Source: Schistosoma haematobium (lineage: Eukaryota; Platyhelminthes; Trematoda; Strigeidida; Schistosomatidae). Taken from it: a DNA stretch of 64,000 nt. The notes under the pieces are model-generated. The model searched no databases. It saw only the letters and a program-made list of their open reading frames with translations, and had not been told where the DNA came from. The stretch is taken from assembly GCF_000699445.3 (NCBI RefSeq), contig NC_067202.1, positions 17,455,644-17,519,643 of the forward strand. The letters run 5' to 3'. Made by a program: the position numbers and the translations under genes. This document shows, one piece after another, positions 29,001 through 33,983 of the stretch (positions within the stretch are counted from its first letter, which is position 1; each line of letters starts with the position of its first letter).

Positions 29001-29541
29001 CAAGCCAGATTTTAAGCTTGTCAATTATTCTATGATCATCTATAAGTATTGAGTAACGCTTGATCAAATGAAGTTGGCTCACTTAACTTCTCCACTAAGC
29101 GTCATCTTGTTTCATCACGTTTCTCTAATCATCTATGTACGTCAACGATTGTATAAAATCCATTCTTCTCATAGTTGACTTATTTAATTTCAATGATTAA
29201 ATACATGATTAGTCAAGATCTATATTTCACGAATAATCATCATATAGAATCTAAGTGAAGGTTAATAGATCCTGAGTTCGAATCCCGCTTGCATATAAGA
29301 TGATAGATATACACAATTGACAAGTTGTCTATTAACTACATTTGTCTGTTTATTTATTTATTCTCATCTTCTGCTTCGTTTTTGTTATTTACATTATAGA
29401 ATATTTGCATTAGTTGCACGTAAACAACGTTTCTGGTTACATGATAATGTAGTTTATGTATTTTGTGAAATTGATCATAATCATTCAGCTATTCAATTAG
29501 TACGTTTTATTAATTCTATCTTTCCTGGTTTAAGGGATTAA
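1988..29541 (+). CDS. Tensin-family protein, C-terminal part (12 exons, 5' incomplete)
   Basis: Joined exons 1988-2062, 5458-5573, 8261-8423, 10046-10561, 14644-14752, 15839-15918, 17160-17288, 20017-20142, 22113-22406, 24657-24912, 26290-26334 and 29400-29541 give 682 codons plus stop in one continuous frame; every junction is AG/GT with matching phase. Residues 1-385 are low-complexity (Ser, Asn, Gln, with a His-rich patch). An SH2 domain runs from about 386 (WYLPGISR) to 490, with the phosphotyrosine-binding Arg at 411 in FVIRNS. A PTB domain runs from about 537 ([11 protein letters not shown]) to the C-terminus. SH2 followed by a C-terminal PTB is the tensin hallmark; tensins link integrin tails (via PTB) and phosphotyrosine proteins (via SH2) to actin at adhesions. 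The N-terminal phosphatase-like and actin-binding regions, if present, lie outside the window. The family call is strong; the paralogue and the first exon are less certain. Confidence 0.9.
2178..2228 (-). ncRNA. Hammerhead-like motif (HH-beta), core substitution
   Basis: Read on the minus strand: stem I GCACTG with TAGTGC, core ATGACGA where CTGANGA is expected, stem II CTCC/GGAC, then GAAA. One essential core base is changed, so probably inactive. The copy is truncated to little more than the ribozyme. Confidence 0.5.
2290..3150 (+). mobile_element. RTE-B fragment, reverse-transcriptase C-terminus to tail
   Basis: Encodes broken pieces of [20 protein letters not shown] and [18 protein letters not shown], the conserved C-terminal part of RTE-B, then a noncoding 3' end and GCTGACTGACTGACTGA tail at 3132-3150. 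Stops and shifts throughout. Confidence 0.8.
3151..3594. other. Unassigned intron DNA
   Basis: AT-rich, no gene or known repeat recognised. Confidence 0.5.
3595..3805. repeat. C-family repeat, right part
   Basis: Shares blocks ATTCGCTTTTCGTCCTCTCA, CGTAAACAACA and ACGCGTGGCCGTGTGAG with fuller copies at 23355, 41730 and 51958. Includes a GC-rich patch ending GGCATTTGGGGGC, noticeably different in composition from the surrounding DNA. Confidence 0.7.
3806..5280. other. Unassigned intron DNA
   Basis: AT-rich intron sequence of tensin; small ORFs at 3819-4007 and 4309-4545 (minus) show no recognisable domain and no splice support. Confidence 0.5.
5281..5402 (+). repeat. HH-beta copy, cut inside the ribozyme
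   Basis: tRNA-like head from TTAGTTCAGTGGTCTAGTGG, then GCGCACTGCTG at 5378 and TAGTCCCACAATA. The copy stops inside stem II, only about 60 bp before tensin exon 2. Confidence 0.65.
5458..5573 (+). CDS. Tensin exon 2
   Basis: Acceptor ATTATTTAG, donor TGG/GTAAGT. Encodes 38 complete codons of charged, Arg/Gln-rich linker ([18 protein letters not shown]), ending in phase 0. No domain seen. Confidence 0.8.
5700..5990 (+). repeat. F-family dispersed repeat
   Basis: Shares GTGTGTGCTACTTATATTGG-like start and GTTCACTACAATATCTC-like end with copies at 18420-18645 and 36620-36925. No coding capacity; contains a C-run at 5956-5962. Element class unknown. Confidence 0.55.
6310..7000 (-). mobile_element. 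RTE-A fragment interrupted by a solo LTR
   Basis: RTE-A 3' sequence at 6310-6448 (minus) resumes at 6929-7000 (ATTCAAGATTCTAAGTTAGC). The break is filled exactly by the LTR at 6449-6923. Confidence 0.75.
6449..6923 (+). mobile_element. Solo LTR, LTR-1 family (475 bp), TSD TTCCC
   Basis: Begins TGTTATAACTTG and is flanked by the 5-bp duplication TTCCC (6444-6448 and 6924-6928). Four other copies in the window share the ends and internal blocks (GTCCAGAACACC, CAAACAGACCACAACGTACC, AATAAACAGAGCATAACT). No internal coding region remains, so a solo LTR left by recombination. A 5-bp duplication fits Ty3/gypsy, BEL/Pao or copia elements; family not assigned. Confidence 0.8.
7365..7430 (+). repeat. 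HH-beta remnant (hammerhead segment)
   Basis: ACTCACTACTGAAGAGTCTC at 7382 and GTAGGATGAACC resemble HH-beta, with the GAAA of the core changed to GAAC. Non-functional remnant. Confidence 0.45.
7690..7990 (-). mobile_element. RTE-A fragment, 3' end
   Basis: CTAACTTACTTACTTTTGCC tail at 7690 followed by 300 bp of RTE-A 3' coding sequence on the minus strand, ending abruptly at TCTCCCACAGTAG. Confidence 0.75.
8261..8423 (+). CDS. Tensin exon 3
   Basis: Acceptor AATATTTTAG, donor G/GTTAGT. 54 codons plus one base of Ser/Thr/Gly-rich linker containing [15 protein letters not shown]. Too short for 60-residue ORF screens. Confidence 0.8.
8560..8712 (+). repeat. HH-alpha hammerhead retroposon, partial
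   Basis: Contains the B-box-like GAGTTCGAGTCCC (8588-8600) and a hammerhead segment at 8636-8685: CCGATGAG, a stem II like TTCC/GGAC, CGAAATG and GTCCTGGATT. The core CTGATGA reads CCGATGA, which should weaken catalysis. The segment matches the published schistosome Sm-alpha ribozyme type by recall, not by search. Confidence 0.7.
8901..9046 (+). pseudogene. 18S rRNA 3'-end pseudogene fragment
   Basis: CCGTCGCTACTACCGATTGA at 8901-8920 and AACAAGGTTTCTGTAGATGA (9009-9028), ending GGAAGGATCACTA, are the terminal helix and 3' end of eukaryotic 18S rRNA. Several substitutions and a shortened helix 44 region (8940-8990) show it is not a working copy. It sits inside tensin intron 3. Confidence 0.85.
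9047..9130 (+). pseudogene. ITS1-like sequence attached to the 18S fragment
   Basis: The sequence continues past the mature 18S end into TCGCGACCCAAAAATATATA and GAAGCATGCATCTGGCTTCG, as expected for the start of a schistosome ITS1. The junction implies an origin from rDNA or pre-rRNA, not mature 18S. Confidence 0.65.
9320..9960 (+). mobile_element. RTE-A fragment, plus orientation, to tail
   Basis: Plus-strand frames give [40 protein letters not shown] and RRWK...TWNPEG, then the tail GCGTAAGTAAGTAAATAAGC at 9940. It ends 86 bp before tensin exon 4. Broken by stops. Confidence 0.8.
10046..10561 (+). CDS. Tensin exon 4 (large low-complexity exon, His-rich)
   Basis: The longest exon (516 bp), acceptor CTTTCTTTCAG, donor TTAG/GTAAAT. 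Encodes about 171 residues rich in Ser, Asn, Gln and His, with a [11 protein letters not shown] patch encoded near 10306-10343 and a run of serines near the end. This is the disordered linker before the SH2 domain, a region that is poorly conserved in tensins. The frame must be entered through the splice acceptor; no ATG is needed here. Confidence 0.88.
10893..10916. repeat. (AT)n microsatellite
   Basis: Twelve AT units just left of the HH-gamma cluster. Confidence 0.9.
10925..11165 (+). repeat. HH-gamma hammerhead repeat, plus orientation
   Basis: Diverged copy with GGATTGATCACTAGGGAAGG at its left and the ribozyme near 11074-11125. Confidence 0.65.
11074..11125 (+). ncRNA. Hammerhead ribozyme motif (HH-gamma), core complete
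   Basis: CTGATGA at 11084-11090, stem II GTG...CAC with a degenerate loop, GAAAC at 11105-11109 and predicted cleavage GTC at 11114-11116. The core is complete, but the base before CTGATGA no longer pairs with the base after GTC, so stem I is weak. Confidence 0.6.
11460..11800 (-). repeat. HH-gamma hammerhead repeat, minus orientation
   Basis: The end block GTCCTTATTAGTGCAG (11512) and the ribozyme (11630-11680) run on the minus strand. Its right part reaches TCCTGTAGGACCG near 11790. Confidence 0.75.
11630..11680 (-). ncRNA. Hammerhead ribozyme (HH-gamma), minus strand, intact core
   Basis: Read on the minus strand: stem I CCTTG with CAGGG, core CTGACGA, stem II GTGC/GCAC with loop CAAGTA, GAAAC, and cleavage triplet GTC (complement of 11638-11640). 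All conserved core bases are present. Same sequence as the copy at 25183. Confidence 0.75.
11800..11950 (+). repeat. HH-gamma copy fused to the inverted neighbour
   Basis: A terminal block (GGGTGGCGATCAA, GTCCTTATTAGTGCAG), in the orientation of the minus copy, runs straight into a plus-strand ribozyme at 11865. The 81-bp segment 11862-11942 is the inverse of 11603-11683. Confidence 0.7.
11865..11915 (+). ncRNA. Hammerhead ribozyme (HH-gamma), plus strand, intact core
   Basis: CTGATGA at 11874-11880, stem II GCC/GGC, GAAAC, cleavage GTC at 11905-11907, stem I CCATG/CAGGG with one mismatch. Confidence 0.72.
12165..12290 (-). mobile_element. RTE-A 3' fragment
   Basis: TTATTTACGCCTGTTACCCG at 12173, then CATAGGCCGCGGAGCAGCAT, the standard RTE-A 3' terminal block, truncated after about 120 bp. 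Confidence 0.65.
12300..13190. other. Unassigned intron DNA
   Basis: AT-rich, no gene or repeat core recognised; the minus ORF at 12853-13083 lacks any recognisable domain. Confidence 0.5.
13215..13360. repeat. G-family repeat with 27-bp inverted arms
   Basis: Arms at 13239-13265 and 13298-13324 are inverse with one mismatch; the loop holds TCGTTCAAAAGAACGA, itself a 6-bp hairpin. The right arm and flank (AAACCATCCAGCTC, ATCATCCACCTGAGCTAC) are the G family, also found at 18105, 24305, 25480 and 58610. Confidence 0.8.
14060..14185 (-). repeat. HH-beta copy, minus orientation
   Basis: Reads on the minus strand from a damaged tRNA-like head (CCTGGGTTCGAATCTTTCGA) through a complete ribozyme to the 3' flank TTCAATTCACCCATGAGTTC. 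Confidence 0.75.
14105..14152 (-). ncRNA. Hammerhead ribozyme (HH-beta), minus strand, intact core
   Basis: Minus strand: stem I GTACTG/CAGTAC (6 bp, perfect), core CTGACGA, stem II GTCC/GGAC, GAAAC, short stem III with GGCC loop, cleavage GTC (complement of 14113-14115). A strong candidate for an active ribozyme if transcribed. Confidence 0.78.
14260..14580 (+). repeat. HH-beta, near full length, plus orientation
   Basis: Includes the 5' body (TGATGACGTTAGTGGACGG), a decayed tRNA-like head and the ribozyme segment at 14467-14518 (CTGAAGAG, GAAAC, GTC). Stem II has lost pairing (GTCC versus AAAA), so activity is unlikely. Ends at ATATCCACAAAAATCCC, 63 bp before tensin exon 5. Confidence 0.7.
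14644..14752 (+). CDS. Tensin exon 5
   Basis: Acceptor TTTTAACTAG, donor CT/GTAAGT; phase 1 in, phase 2 out. Encodes [20 protein letters not shown] and following linker residues. Confidence 0.8.
15085..15500 (+). repeat. D-family dispersed repeat
   Basis: GC-richer than its surroundings; shares ACCGGAGACGGATATCCGTG-like and TTAGGGTCGACC-like blocks with the inverted copy at 45640-46010. No protein domain recognised. Confidence 0.55.
15590..15770 (-). mobile_element. RTE-A 3' fragment lacking the tail
   Basis: CAAGCATTCTCCATCCAACT to AAGTTAACAGTTGCCTTATG is RTE-A, minus strand; its 3' end is fused directly to the D repeat at about 15595. Confidence 0.65.
15839..15918 (+). CDS. Tensin exon 6
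   Basis: Acceptor CAATATTTAG, donor AT/GTATGT; phase 2 in, phase 1 out. 26 complete codons, [18 protein letters not shown] and following residues. Assigned by phase and splice sites. Confidence 0.75.
16005..16230. repeat. HH-beta inverted pair, head-to-head fusion
   Basis: A minus-strand HH-beta (16005-16125; core CTAAGGA, one base off consensus) is fused at GGCGAGATTTGAA to the 3' half of a plus-strand copy (16130-16230). The 3' ends of the two form inverted arms of roughly 55-60 bp. Confidence 0.7.
16505..16830 (+). mobile_element. RTE-B 3' end with (CTGA)n tail
   Basis: CATGGCTCAGAATCAATCAT through TTACGTTGTAGCTGACTGAC; only the last 320 bp of the element. Confidence 0.75.
17160..17288 (+). 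CDS. Tensin exon 7, start of SH2 domain
   Basis: Acceptor AAATTTCAG, donor GATG/GTATGT. Its last residues, [12 protein letters not shown], match the Trp and first strand that open the tensin SH2 domain. Phase 1 at both ends. Confidence 0.9.
17340..17790 (-). mobile_element. Two RTE-A fragments
   Basis: A short one at 17345-17420 (CTTATACCTGTTATCTCTCA) and a longer one at 17514-17790 with tail TTACTTACTGACGCCTG, both minus, separated by non-matching DNA. Confidence 0.65.
18105..18205 (+). repeat. G-family repeat
   Basis: GTCGAAGTTTGTACTGATGA, then AAAGCTCCACTACCAAACC and GAACAAAACTCTATCG, matching the other G copies; lacks the inverted left arm seen at 13239. Confidence 0.6.
18420..18645 (+). 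repeat. F-family dispersed repeat
   Basis: CAATCAAGTCTGAGACGATT, ACATTTTGCAGAATGAAG and CGTTCACTACAGTATTTG are shared with the F copies at 5700 and 36620. Confidence 0.55.
18700..19570. other. Unassigned intron DNA
   Basis: No recognised gene or repeat. An open frame at 19357-19680 runs into the C repeat and has no recognisable domain. Confidence 0.5.
19575..19760. repeat. C-family repeat, right part
   Basis: ACTCTCCATGTCCACCAACC, ATTCACTTTTCGTCCTCTCA and TATACGCATGGTCATGTGAG blocks as in other C copies. Confidence 0.7.
20017..20142 (+). CDS. Tensin exon 8, SH2 core
   Basis: Acceptor TTTATTTTAG, donor AAAG/GTTAGT. Encodes [17 protein letters not shown] and onward: SH2 helix A and the strand with the invariant phosphotyrosine-binding Arg, followed by [11 protein letters not shown]. 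Confidence 0.93.
20228..20965 (-). mobile_element. RTE-A 3' fragment, long
   Basis: Tail TTACTTACTTACTTACACCT at 20236, then about 720 bp of minus-strand coding remnants, including [35 protein letters not shown] and a damaged RRNK-like end. Starts 86 bp after tensin exon 8. Confidence 0.8.
21138..21640 (-). mobile_element. Solo LTR, LTR-1 family (503 bp), TSD GTTTC
   Basis: Flanked by GTTTC at 21133-21137 and 21641-21645. Reverse orientation relative to the 6449 copy: starts TGTTATGTTCCGATAAG and ends near CACAAGTTATAAAC. Contains inverted-sense AGACTACATCACACC and AATAAACGATTC blocks. Confidence 0.8.
22113..22406 (+). CDS. Tensin exon 9, end of SH2 domain and linker
   Basis: Acceptor ACTAATTAACAG, donor ATGA/GTAAGA. 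97 codons: the C-terminal SH2 half ([35 protein letters not shown]) and a linker to the PTB domain. The motif around HLRG is as expected for the tensin SH2 specificity pocket. Confidence 0.93.
22690..23292 (+). mobile_element. RTE-A fragment, plus orientation, to tail
   Basis: Plus frames encode [20 protein letters not shown] and [20 protein letters not shown], then decayed sequence ending AGCAGGCGTAATTAAATAAG. Confidence 0.8.
23350..23885. repeat. C-family repeat, near full length (about 535 bp)
   Basis: T-rich left edge (TTTATTTTATTTTATTTTAA), then ACACATAGATATTGATAC through to GGCATTCGGGGGCG. The T-rich edge looks like the complement of an (AAATA)n tail, so the element is probably a retroposon on the minus strand. 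Minus frames repeatedly end in a stop after NIYVLK-like residues, but stops elsewhere break them. Confidence 0.75.
24305..24430 (+). repeat. G-family repeat
   Basis: CTGAAGTTTGTGCTGATGAT, GTTCAGAAGAACGATGA and TACAAATCTTCTCCACCAC; the fullest simple G copy. Confidence 0.65.
24657..24912 (+). CDS. Tensin exon 10, PTB domain first part
   Basis: Acceptor ATCATTTCAG, donor GA/GTAGGT. Encodes the first PTB strands and helix ([20 protein letters not shown]), then [19 protein letters not shown] and [12 protein letters not shown], the pattern of the tensin PTB domain. Confidence 0.93.
24970..25080 (+). repeat. HH-beta copy starting at the ribozyme
   Basis: CGCACTACTGAGGAATACCA at 24980 keeps CTGAGGA and GAAAC but has a degraded stem II. 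Nothing of the tRNA-like head remains upstream. It lies about 60 bp after tensin exon 10. Confidence 0.6.
25110..25390 (+). repeat. HH-gamma hammerhead repeat, near complete
   Basis: Starts near GGAATACAAAGTGGCACGAG, with the ribozyme at 25183-25232, the flank GTACGTCCAACCACCATCT and the end block CACTAATAAGGACTAGACAC. Confidence 0.75.
25183..25232 (+). ncRNA. Hammerhead ribozyme (HH-gamma), intact core
   Basis: CTGACGA at 25192-25198; stem II GTGC/GCAC closed by a CAAGTA loop; GAAAC at 25213-25217; GTC cleavage triplet at 25222-25224; stem I CCTTG/CAGGG fully paired. The same sequence, inverted, lies at 11630-11680. Confidence 0.78.
25480..25580 (+). repeat. G-family repeat
   Basis: AAGAATGATGAAAGCTCCAC, AACCAAATCATCTAACTCAA and GCTACAAATCTTCTCCACG. 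Confidence 0.6.
25835..26060 (-). repeat. HH-beta, minus orientation, near full length, ribozyme mutated
   Basis: Ribozyme segment 25893-25940: core CTGAAGA is kept but GAAA is GAGA. The tRNA-like head (CTAGAGGTTAAGCGTTTACG on the minus strand) and the 5' body follow to the right. Confidence 0.65.
26290..26334 (+). CDS. Tensin exon 11 (45-bp exon)
   Basis: A 45-bp exon, acceptor TGCCTATAG, donor AA/GTAAGT, encoding [14 protein letters not shown]. Phase 2 at both ends. It lies in a PTB surface loop by position. Confidence 0.85.
26490..26945. repeat. C-family repeat, opposite orientation
   Basis: The only C copy inverted relative to the others; ends in AAATAAATAAAAG at 26919-26931, supporting an (AAATA)n-like 3' tail on this strand. 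Confidence 0.7.
27118..27275. repeat. HH-beta inverted pair with short arms
   Basis: A minus copy with ribozyme core CGGAGGA (one base off CTGAGGA) at 27155-27212 is fused at CGCGAGATC to the 3' tail of a plus copy. GAAATCATCAACCGATTGAT (27121) and ATCAATCGGTTCATGATTTC (27238) are near-perfect inverted arms. Confidence 0.65.
27590..27895 (+). repeat. HH-beta, full-length but decayed ribozyme
   Basis: 5' body (GTGACGTAGTTATCTACCTC), tRNA-like head GGCTCAGTGGTTTAGAAGTT at 27731, B-box-like GGATTCGAGTCC at 27779, and a ribozyme segment with CTGANGA changed and GAAA changed to CAAAA. Confidence 0.7.
27899..28395 (-). mobile_element. RTE-B 3' end, minus orientation
   Basis: (TCAG)n at 27900-27912 is the tail; minus frames encode [40 protein letters not shown] and [10 protein letters not shown]. 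Directly adjoins the 3' end of the HH-beta copy on its left. Confidence 0.8.
28500..28665 (+). repeat. HH-alpha hammerhead retroposon, full length
   Basis: tRNA-like head GACTCAGTAGTTAAGTGGAT (28502), a B-box-like region damaged to GAGTTCCAGTTCC (28551), then a hammerhead at 28596-28643: TTGATGA in place of CTGATGA, GGACGAAACGCGCGTC and a 3-base insertion after the cleavage triplet. Structure kept, core altered. Confidence 0.72.
29245..29315 (+). repeat. HH-beta head fragment
   Basis: AATAGATCCTGAGTTCGAAT and following bases match only the tRNA-like head's B-box end; the rest is missing. It is 85 bp upstream of the terminal tensin exon. Confidence 0.5.
29400..29541 (+). CDS. Tensin terminal exon, end of PTB domain and stop
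   Basis: Acceptor TTACATTATAG. Encodes [28 protein letters not shown] and the final PTB helix [16 protein letters not shown], then TAA at 29539-29541. The protein ends with the PTB domain, as in vertebrate tensins. Confidence 0.93.
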
Positions 29542-29660
29542 TTGAATGATATTTCTATAATATATAAATGAATATATGTTCTATATATATATATGTATGT
29601 TCATGAAGGATCTTCTATTTCAATCATTCTGAATAAAGTTCCTTTCACCTAATATGAATT
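29542..29660 (+). promoter_or_regulatory. Tensin 3' UTR with candidate poly(A) signal
   Basis: A canonical AATAAA at 29632-29637 lies 91 bases after the tensin stop and is followed by T-rich DNA, a plausible cleavage context. Further AATAAA copies near 30390 could serve longer transcripts. Confidence 0.55.
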
Positions 29661-30798
29661 GTTTGTTTGTTTTTTAATTGATCAATTTTAATTGATCATT
29701 TCATTCTATTTAACATTGAAAACAATCTGGATCATCATTTCATCTTATTGATAATGATACTGTTGTTGATGGGGAATGAATGAATGAAGGAATGAATGAA
29801 TGAGGCAATCCATTGACATAATGTTTTCACAATTTATTCATGAATGATATTTCTCTCTTTTTTTTCTCTTTTTTTTCTTTTTTTCTTTTGCCACTTTCGT
29901 TGATTGACTTTTCTTTATTTTAACTCAATTCAATTCATAATGAATCAATTGATGATTTCGAATGGAATTTGTTTTTGTTTTTTTCTTAAAAATTTTTTTT
30001 TTTAAAAGAAAAGAGAAAACATTTTCGGGTTTTTTTTCTAAACTTTTTTCTTACTTTCATATTTATAACACACACACACACACATCTATATATATACATG
30101 ATACAATCAATGTTGATCTGTTTCATTTTTAAACTACCGCCACCACCACTACAACCATAGCCACCACTACTACTATTACTACGACTTCTGACGATACTGT
30201 TGACAATAATACTACTACTACTACTACTAACTATACTACTTATATACAATACTATACTATTTATTCTATATATCTGCTTCTAATTATTCAATTATCGATT
30301 TATTTGTTTATTTATTTATTTACTTGTTTACAAATAATCGTTTCATACTTGAATTCGTCTATGCTTAATTGAAATTATATTTTGAAAAACAAATAAAACA
30401 AAACATGGTGTGTTCAATATTCAATGTTTCTTATTTAACATAAATAATGGTATCTGTTTGTTTGTTTCTTTAAATGTATTCAGTTGACCTTGAGTAGTAT
30501 TAGTTTACTGTTTTCTTTAAAAAAAGAACCGGGCTTTTTAAAACTTTTATTTATTTTACAGGTTACTTTCTTCTTTTTCTTCTTCTTTTGCTTTTTTCTC
30601 TTTTTTATTTTTCTTTCTCAATGATAAATATTTATTAAAATGAATAGTTTCTTCTATAAATGAACTTGCTTGATATATATTTGTTAATTTCAATGGGAAA
30701 TAATGAGTTCAATTACGTAATGATGTTATATAGAAGCCTATAAATCTTTTTTTTCTGAAGACTATATACATATAGATACGTGTTGCTTAAGTAATAGT

Positions 30799-30832
<34 letters not shown>

Positions 30833-31250
30833 TATGTTTAATCTCTACCTTTTGGGTTATTGGTTTAAATGAACAAATATTTATCAAAATGTCTTTTGAC
30901 TACTTATTTATTTATAAAGCATTCATACTGTTCTCTCTCTCTCTCTCGTTTTGTCATTCACATACACATACACAAACAAACACACACGCACATGCACGCG
31001 CGCACACATATACACACACAATCAATAACATGAAAGTTGAAATCTTTCAACTATAAATGAACTTTATCAAGCATGAGATATAATACGTATCTATGTACTT
31101 AAAAACAAAACAAAATACTATGTTCTTCTTCATTTTTTCTTTTTTTGCTTAAGTTAAAACTGCTTTAGCTAAAAATCAATTTTAATTTTGTACAAATATA
31201 TCATATTATTATAATATCCACAACAACAACAAGAACAAAACAATCCTTCT
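29661..31250. other. Intergenic, AT-rich and simple-sequence DNA
   Basis: No gene recognised. It holds T-rich tracts (29855-30050), (AC)n at 30067-30083, an ACT/ACC-rich stretch (30135-30240), (TA)n at about 30800-30835, a CT run at 30935-30949 and AC-rich DNA (30960-31020). Frames that open here are low-complexity translations. Confidence 0.7.
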
Positions 31251-31269
31251 GATATGAATCCATATATAC

Positions 31270-31590
31270 TCATCAGTGACTGGCTTCAAGTGGTGACCAG
31301 TAGAGTTCAACTAGGTCTGTTGTAAGATAGTAATTCACTGATGACATAGGTGAATGTATCGCTCAATGTTATGGATTATGTGATGCCGCTGGATGCCGAT
31401 CATTTCAGTGGTCTAGAGGTTAAGTATTCGCGCACCAGATCGGTAGGTCTTAAGTTCGAATCTTGTGGGAAGGGATGGTGGATGAGCAATGTTGAGGTAG
31501 TCCTACAATAGAACGAAACGGTTGTTCAGTGCTTCCAGATTTTCCATTGTGGTCAAGCTATTAAATTACTATAATATCCACAAAAAACAC
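31270..31590 (+). repeat. HH-beta, full length, decayed ribozyme
   Basis: 5' body (CTTCAAGTGGTGACCAGTAG), head TTTCAGTGGTCTAGAGGTTA at 31408, B-box-like AAGTTCGAATC, ribozyme segment around 31480-31530 with TTGAGGT and GAAAC, 3' end ATATCCACAAAAAACACCC. Confidence 0.7.
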
Positions 31591-31653
31591 CCTTTTCATA
31601 TTGTTCTATCAACCTCACTAATAATAATCATAGCTTGATTGATATTCATTATA

Positions 31654-31926
31654 GATTCAAATGAATCGGAATGTTATGATCGATATAGTTCAATTATGTT
31701 TAAATTGAGATGGTCATTATCAATAACTTTAAATGATCATTATCCTAAACTATTAAACAGTGTAGATTATAAACTGTACACTGTACTTTTAGTGAAAGGT
31801 TTTAGGGTAATCTGCTTTTCACAAGATGAAGGTTTACTATTTAGTTGGATCACGGATGTATATACTGCCGGTAAGTCTAGTGTTCTACAACTCGTAATTG
31901 TACTTCATAATGATGTTAGTATATGA
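31654..31926 (+). other. Unassigned open frame
   Basis: An acceptor-like ATTCATTATAG precedes an open stretch (SNESECYDRYSSIMFKLRWS and onward to a stop at 31924) with exon-like AT-rich codons. No domain recognised and no donor or partner exon found; could be chance or an exon of an unseen gene. Confidence 0.25.
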
Positions 31927-32354
31927 GGTATTTCGGAATTACGTCCTCTAAATCAGAATATACATTTTTGAGATTGATTACCAAGCCAATAATTGATACA
32001 AGTAGACAGCAAATATGATTAACTTTTTTCGAAATATCCCAGTACATTCATTGTATAGACAAGAGGAAGAATTTACGACTGTATAATCATTTATATAACA
32101 CCATTGCCAATATTGAAAAGGCTAAAACAAATACAACTGTTAGTCTCCAACGCAACAATAAACTTATATCTAGTAACATAATTTCATTAAATAGGCAAAT
32201 GAGAAATAGACTAAGCATATCCTGGGACGATCTCGGTATTCCTTCGATACCACGAGATCGCCAGCAAATATATCTCGACTTGGTCCATTAACTGCCTTCC
32301 GATATTTGGCTTCCGGGGGATTTTATGGATATCCTGGCAGGCGTTCCTTTGTAG

Positions 32355-33543
32355 TGGTGTTCATAGTCAACCGCGACTCGACGCCACGCTACATCACATC
32401 ACGACTACAGGACCACCTGTATTCTCTAAAGCACGACGACTAGCTCCTGAAAAGCTAAGGTTAGCGAAAAACGAATTCGATCACATGATGGACTTAGGAA
32501 TCATACGACCGTCAAATAGCCCATATGCATCTCCGTTGCACATGGTCCCTAAAAAGGACAGCAACGATTGGCGTCCAACTGGTGACTATCGGCGATTGAA
32601 CGCGAAAACCATTCCCGATCGTTACCCGTTGCCTCACATTCACGATTTGACAGCTACCTTGAAAGGTACAACTGTCTTTTCGAAAATCGACTTGGTTAAA
32701 GCGTATAACCAAATCCCTATGGCTACTGACGACATACCGAAAACAGCTATCATAACTCCCTTCGGACTCTATGAATTTTTGCGAATGCCTTTCGGTCTAA
32801 GGAATGCTGCTCAAACATTCCAAAGATTCATAGACGACGTTTTTCGAGGTCTCAACTTCGTACACGCGTATGTTGATGACTGTCTAATCGCAAGTCCGGA
32901 CAGAGAAACACATCTCAAGCATCTGGATCTTGTTTTCGAACGACTTCAAAAACATGGCATTACTGTAAACGTTCAGAAACGCCAATTCGGAACCGACTCG
33001 TTAGACTTTCTGGGGCACACTATCGATGCTCAAGGCATTCGACCTCTTAGGACCAAAGTGGCGGCCATTCTGGATTACCCAGAACATGGATCTAACCTCC
33101 TACACGAACAGGCTTACAAACGCAATGCGTTCAGTTAAACCTGCTTTCACTCGACCTCAATCAACTGATGTTTTCGTTCAACCTGACTTACGATATAGTA
33201 CACACGTTTTCGTTCGTCGAGACTCGCATCGACGACCATTCGAATCAGCATACGAAGGACCCTTCAAAGTTCTTCAACGTGAATCTAAGTACTATATAGT
33301 CGATAAGAACGGAACCAACGATAGCATCAGCATCGATCGCTTAAAAGCAGCGTATTTAGAAGGAAATCCTATCTACGTGGATTTTCCTTCGGTACAATCG
33401 AACAACACGACTCCGACACTTATAATACCTCATCCGACAACCAACACACACGAAGATACTTCGACAGTATCCGAAAATAAACTTAAAACGACGCGTTCTG
33501 GAAGAAGGGTGAGATTTCCAGAACATTTAAACGACTATTGCAC
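32355..33543 (+). pseudogene. Ty3/gypsy pol remnant: RT joined to integrase C-terminus by deletion
   Basis: 32380-33080 encodes gypsy reverse transcriptase: [60 protein letters not shown] and the catalytic YVDD at 32869-32880. At about 33080-33090 the frame shifts into [19 protein letters not shown] and FVRRDSHRRPFESAYEGPFK, the integrase C-terminal part, ending at TAA 33545-33547 nearby. RNase H and most of integrase are missing, so the element cannot be autonomous. Gag and protease were not found upstream. Confidence 0.88.
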
Positions 33544-33970
33544 GTAAGGCACTTCTCGACATTTTATATTATTTCTTAAAAAAAAACAATTTCAATATGC
33601 TTATATATTTTTATTTCTATTAAAAAAAATTATTATTTTTTTAACGCTATTACGTGTTCATGAGTTTATTTTCCATTTTTTTCCGCCGACATTGTGTTTT
33701 TACGCACATACGAGTGTATTTCGACATGCACTTACATTTTATTTTTCTTTTCCAGGACGGCTGGAAAAGAACGATGACGTTTATGAGGATCCGAAATTTT
33801 CATTGTACATTTTCTTTTTTTACTATGTTGAACCTCCGTCCCATATAGTAAGGAAAGACGACCAGACGCTGCTAAATTTAGTAAGCTATCAGAAGAGTGT
33901 TTACCAACGACAAACTCGTTGGGTTTAAACTTCTGGCTGGCCACGTCTTAGGGTCGTCACTGCCCCACTA

Positions 33971-33983
33971 GGGGGGAGTGATC
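33971..33983 (+). promoter_or_regulatory. Polypurine tract of the gypsy element
   Basis: AGGGGGGAGTGATC directly before the TGTAG start of the LTR; the usual primer site for plus-strand DNA synthesis. Confidence 0.65.

Noticed and set aside
31925..31929. GAGGT as the left target duplication of the gypsy element (matching 34530-34534)
   Set aside because: It is not followed by a TGTAG LTR start, so the match is probably chance.
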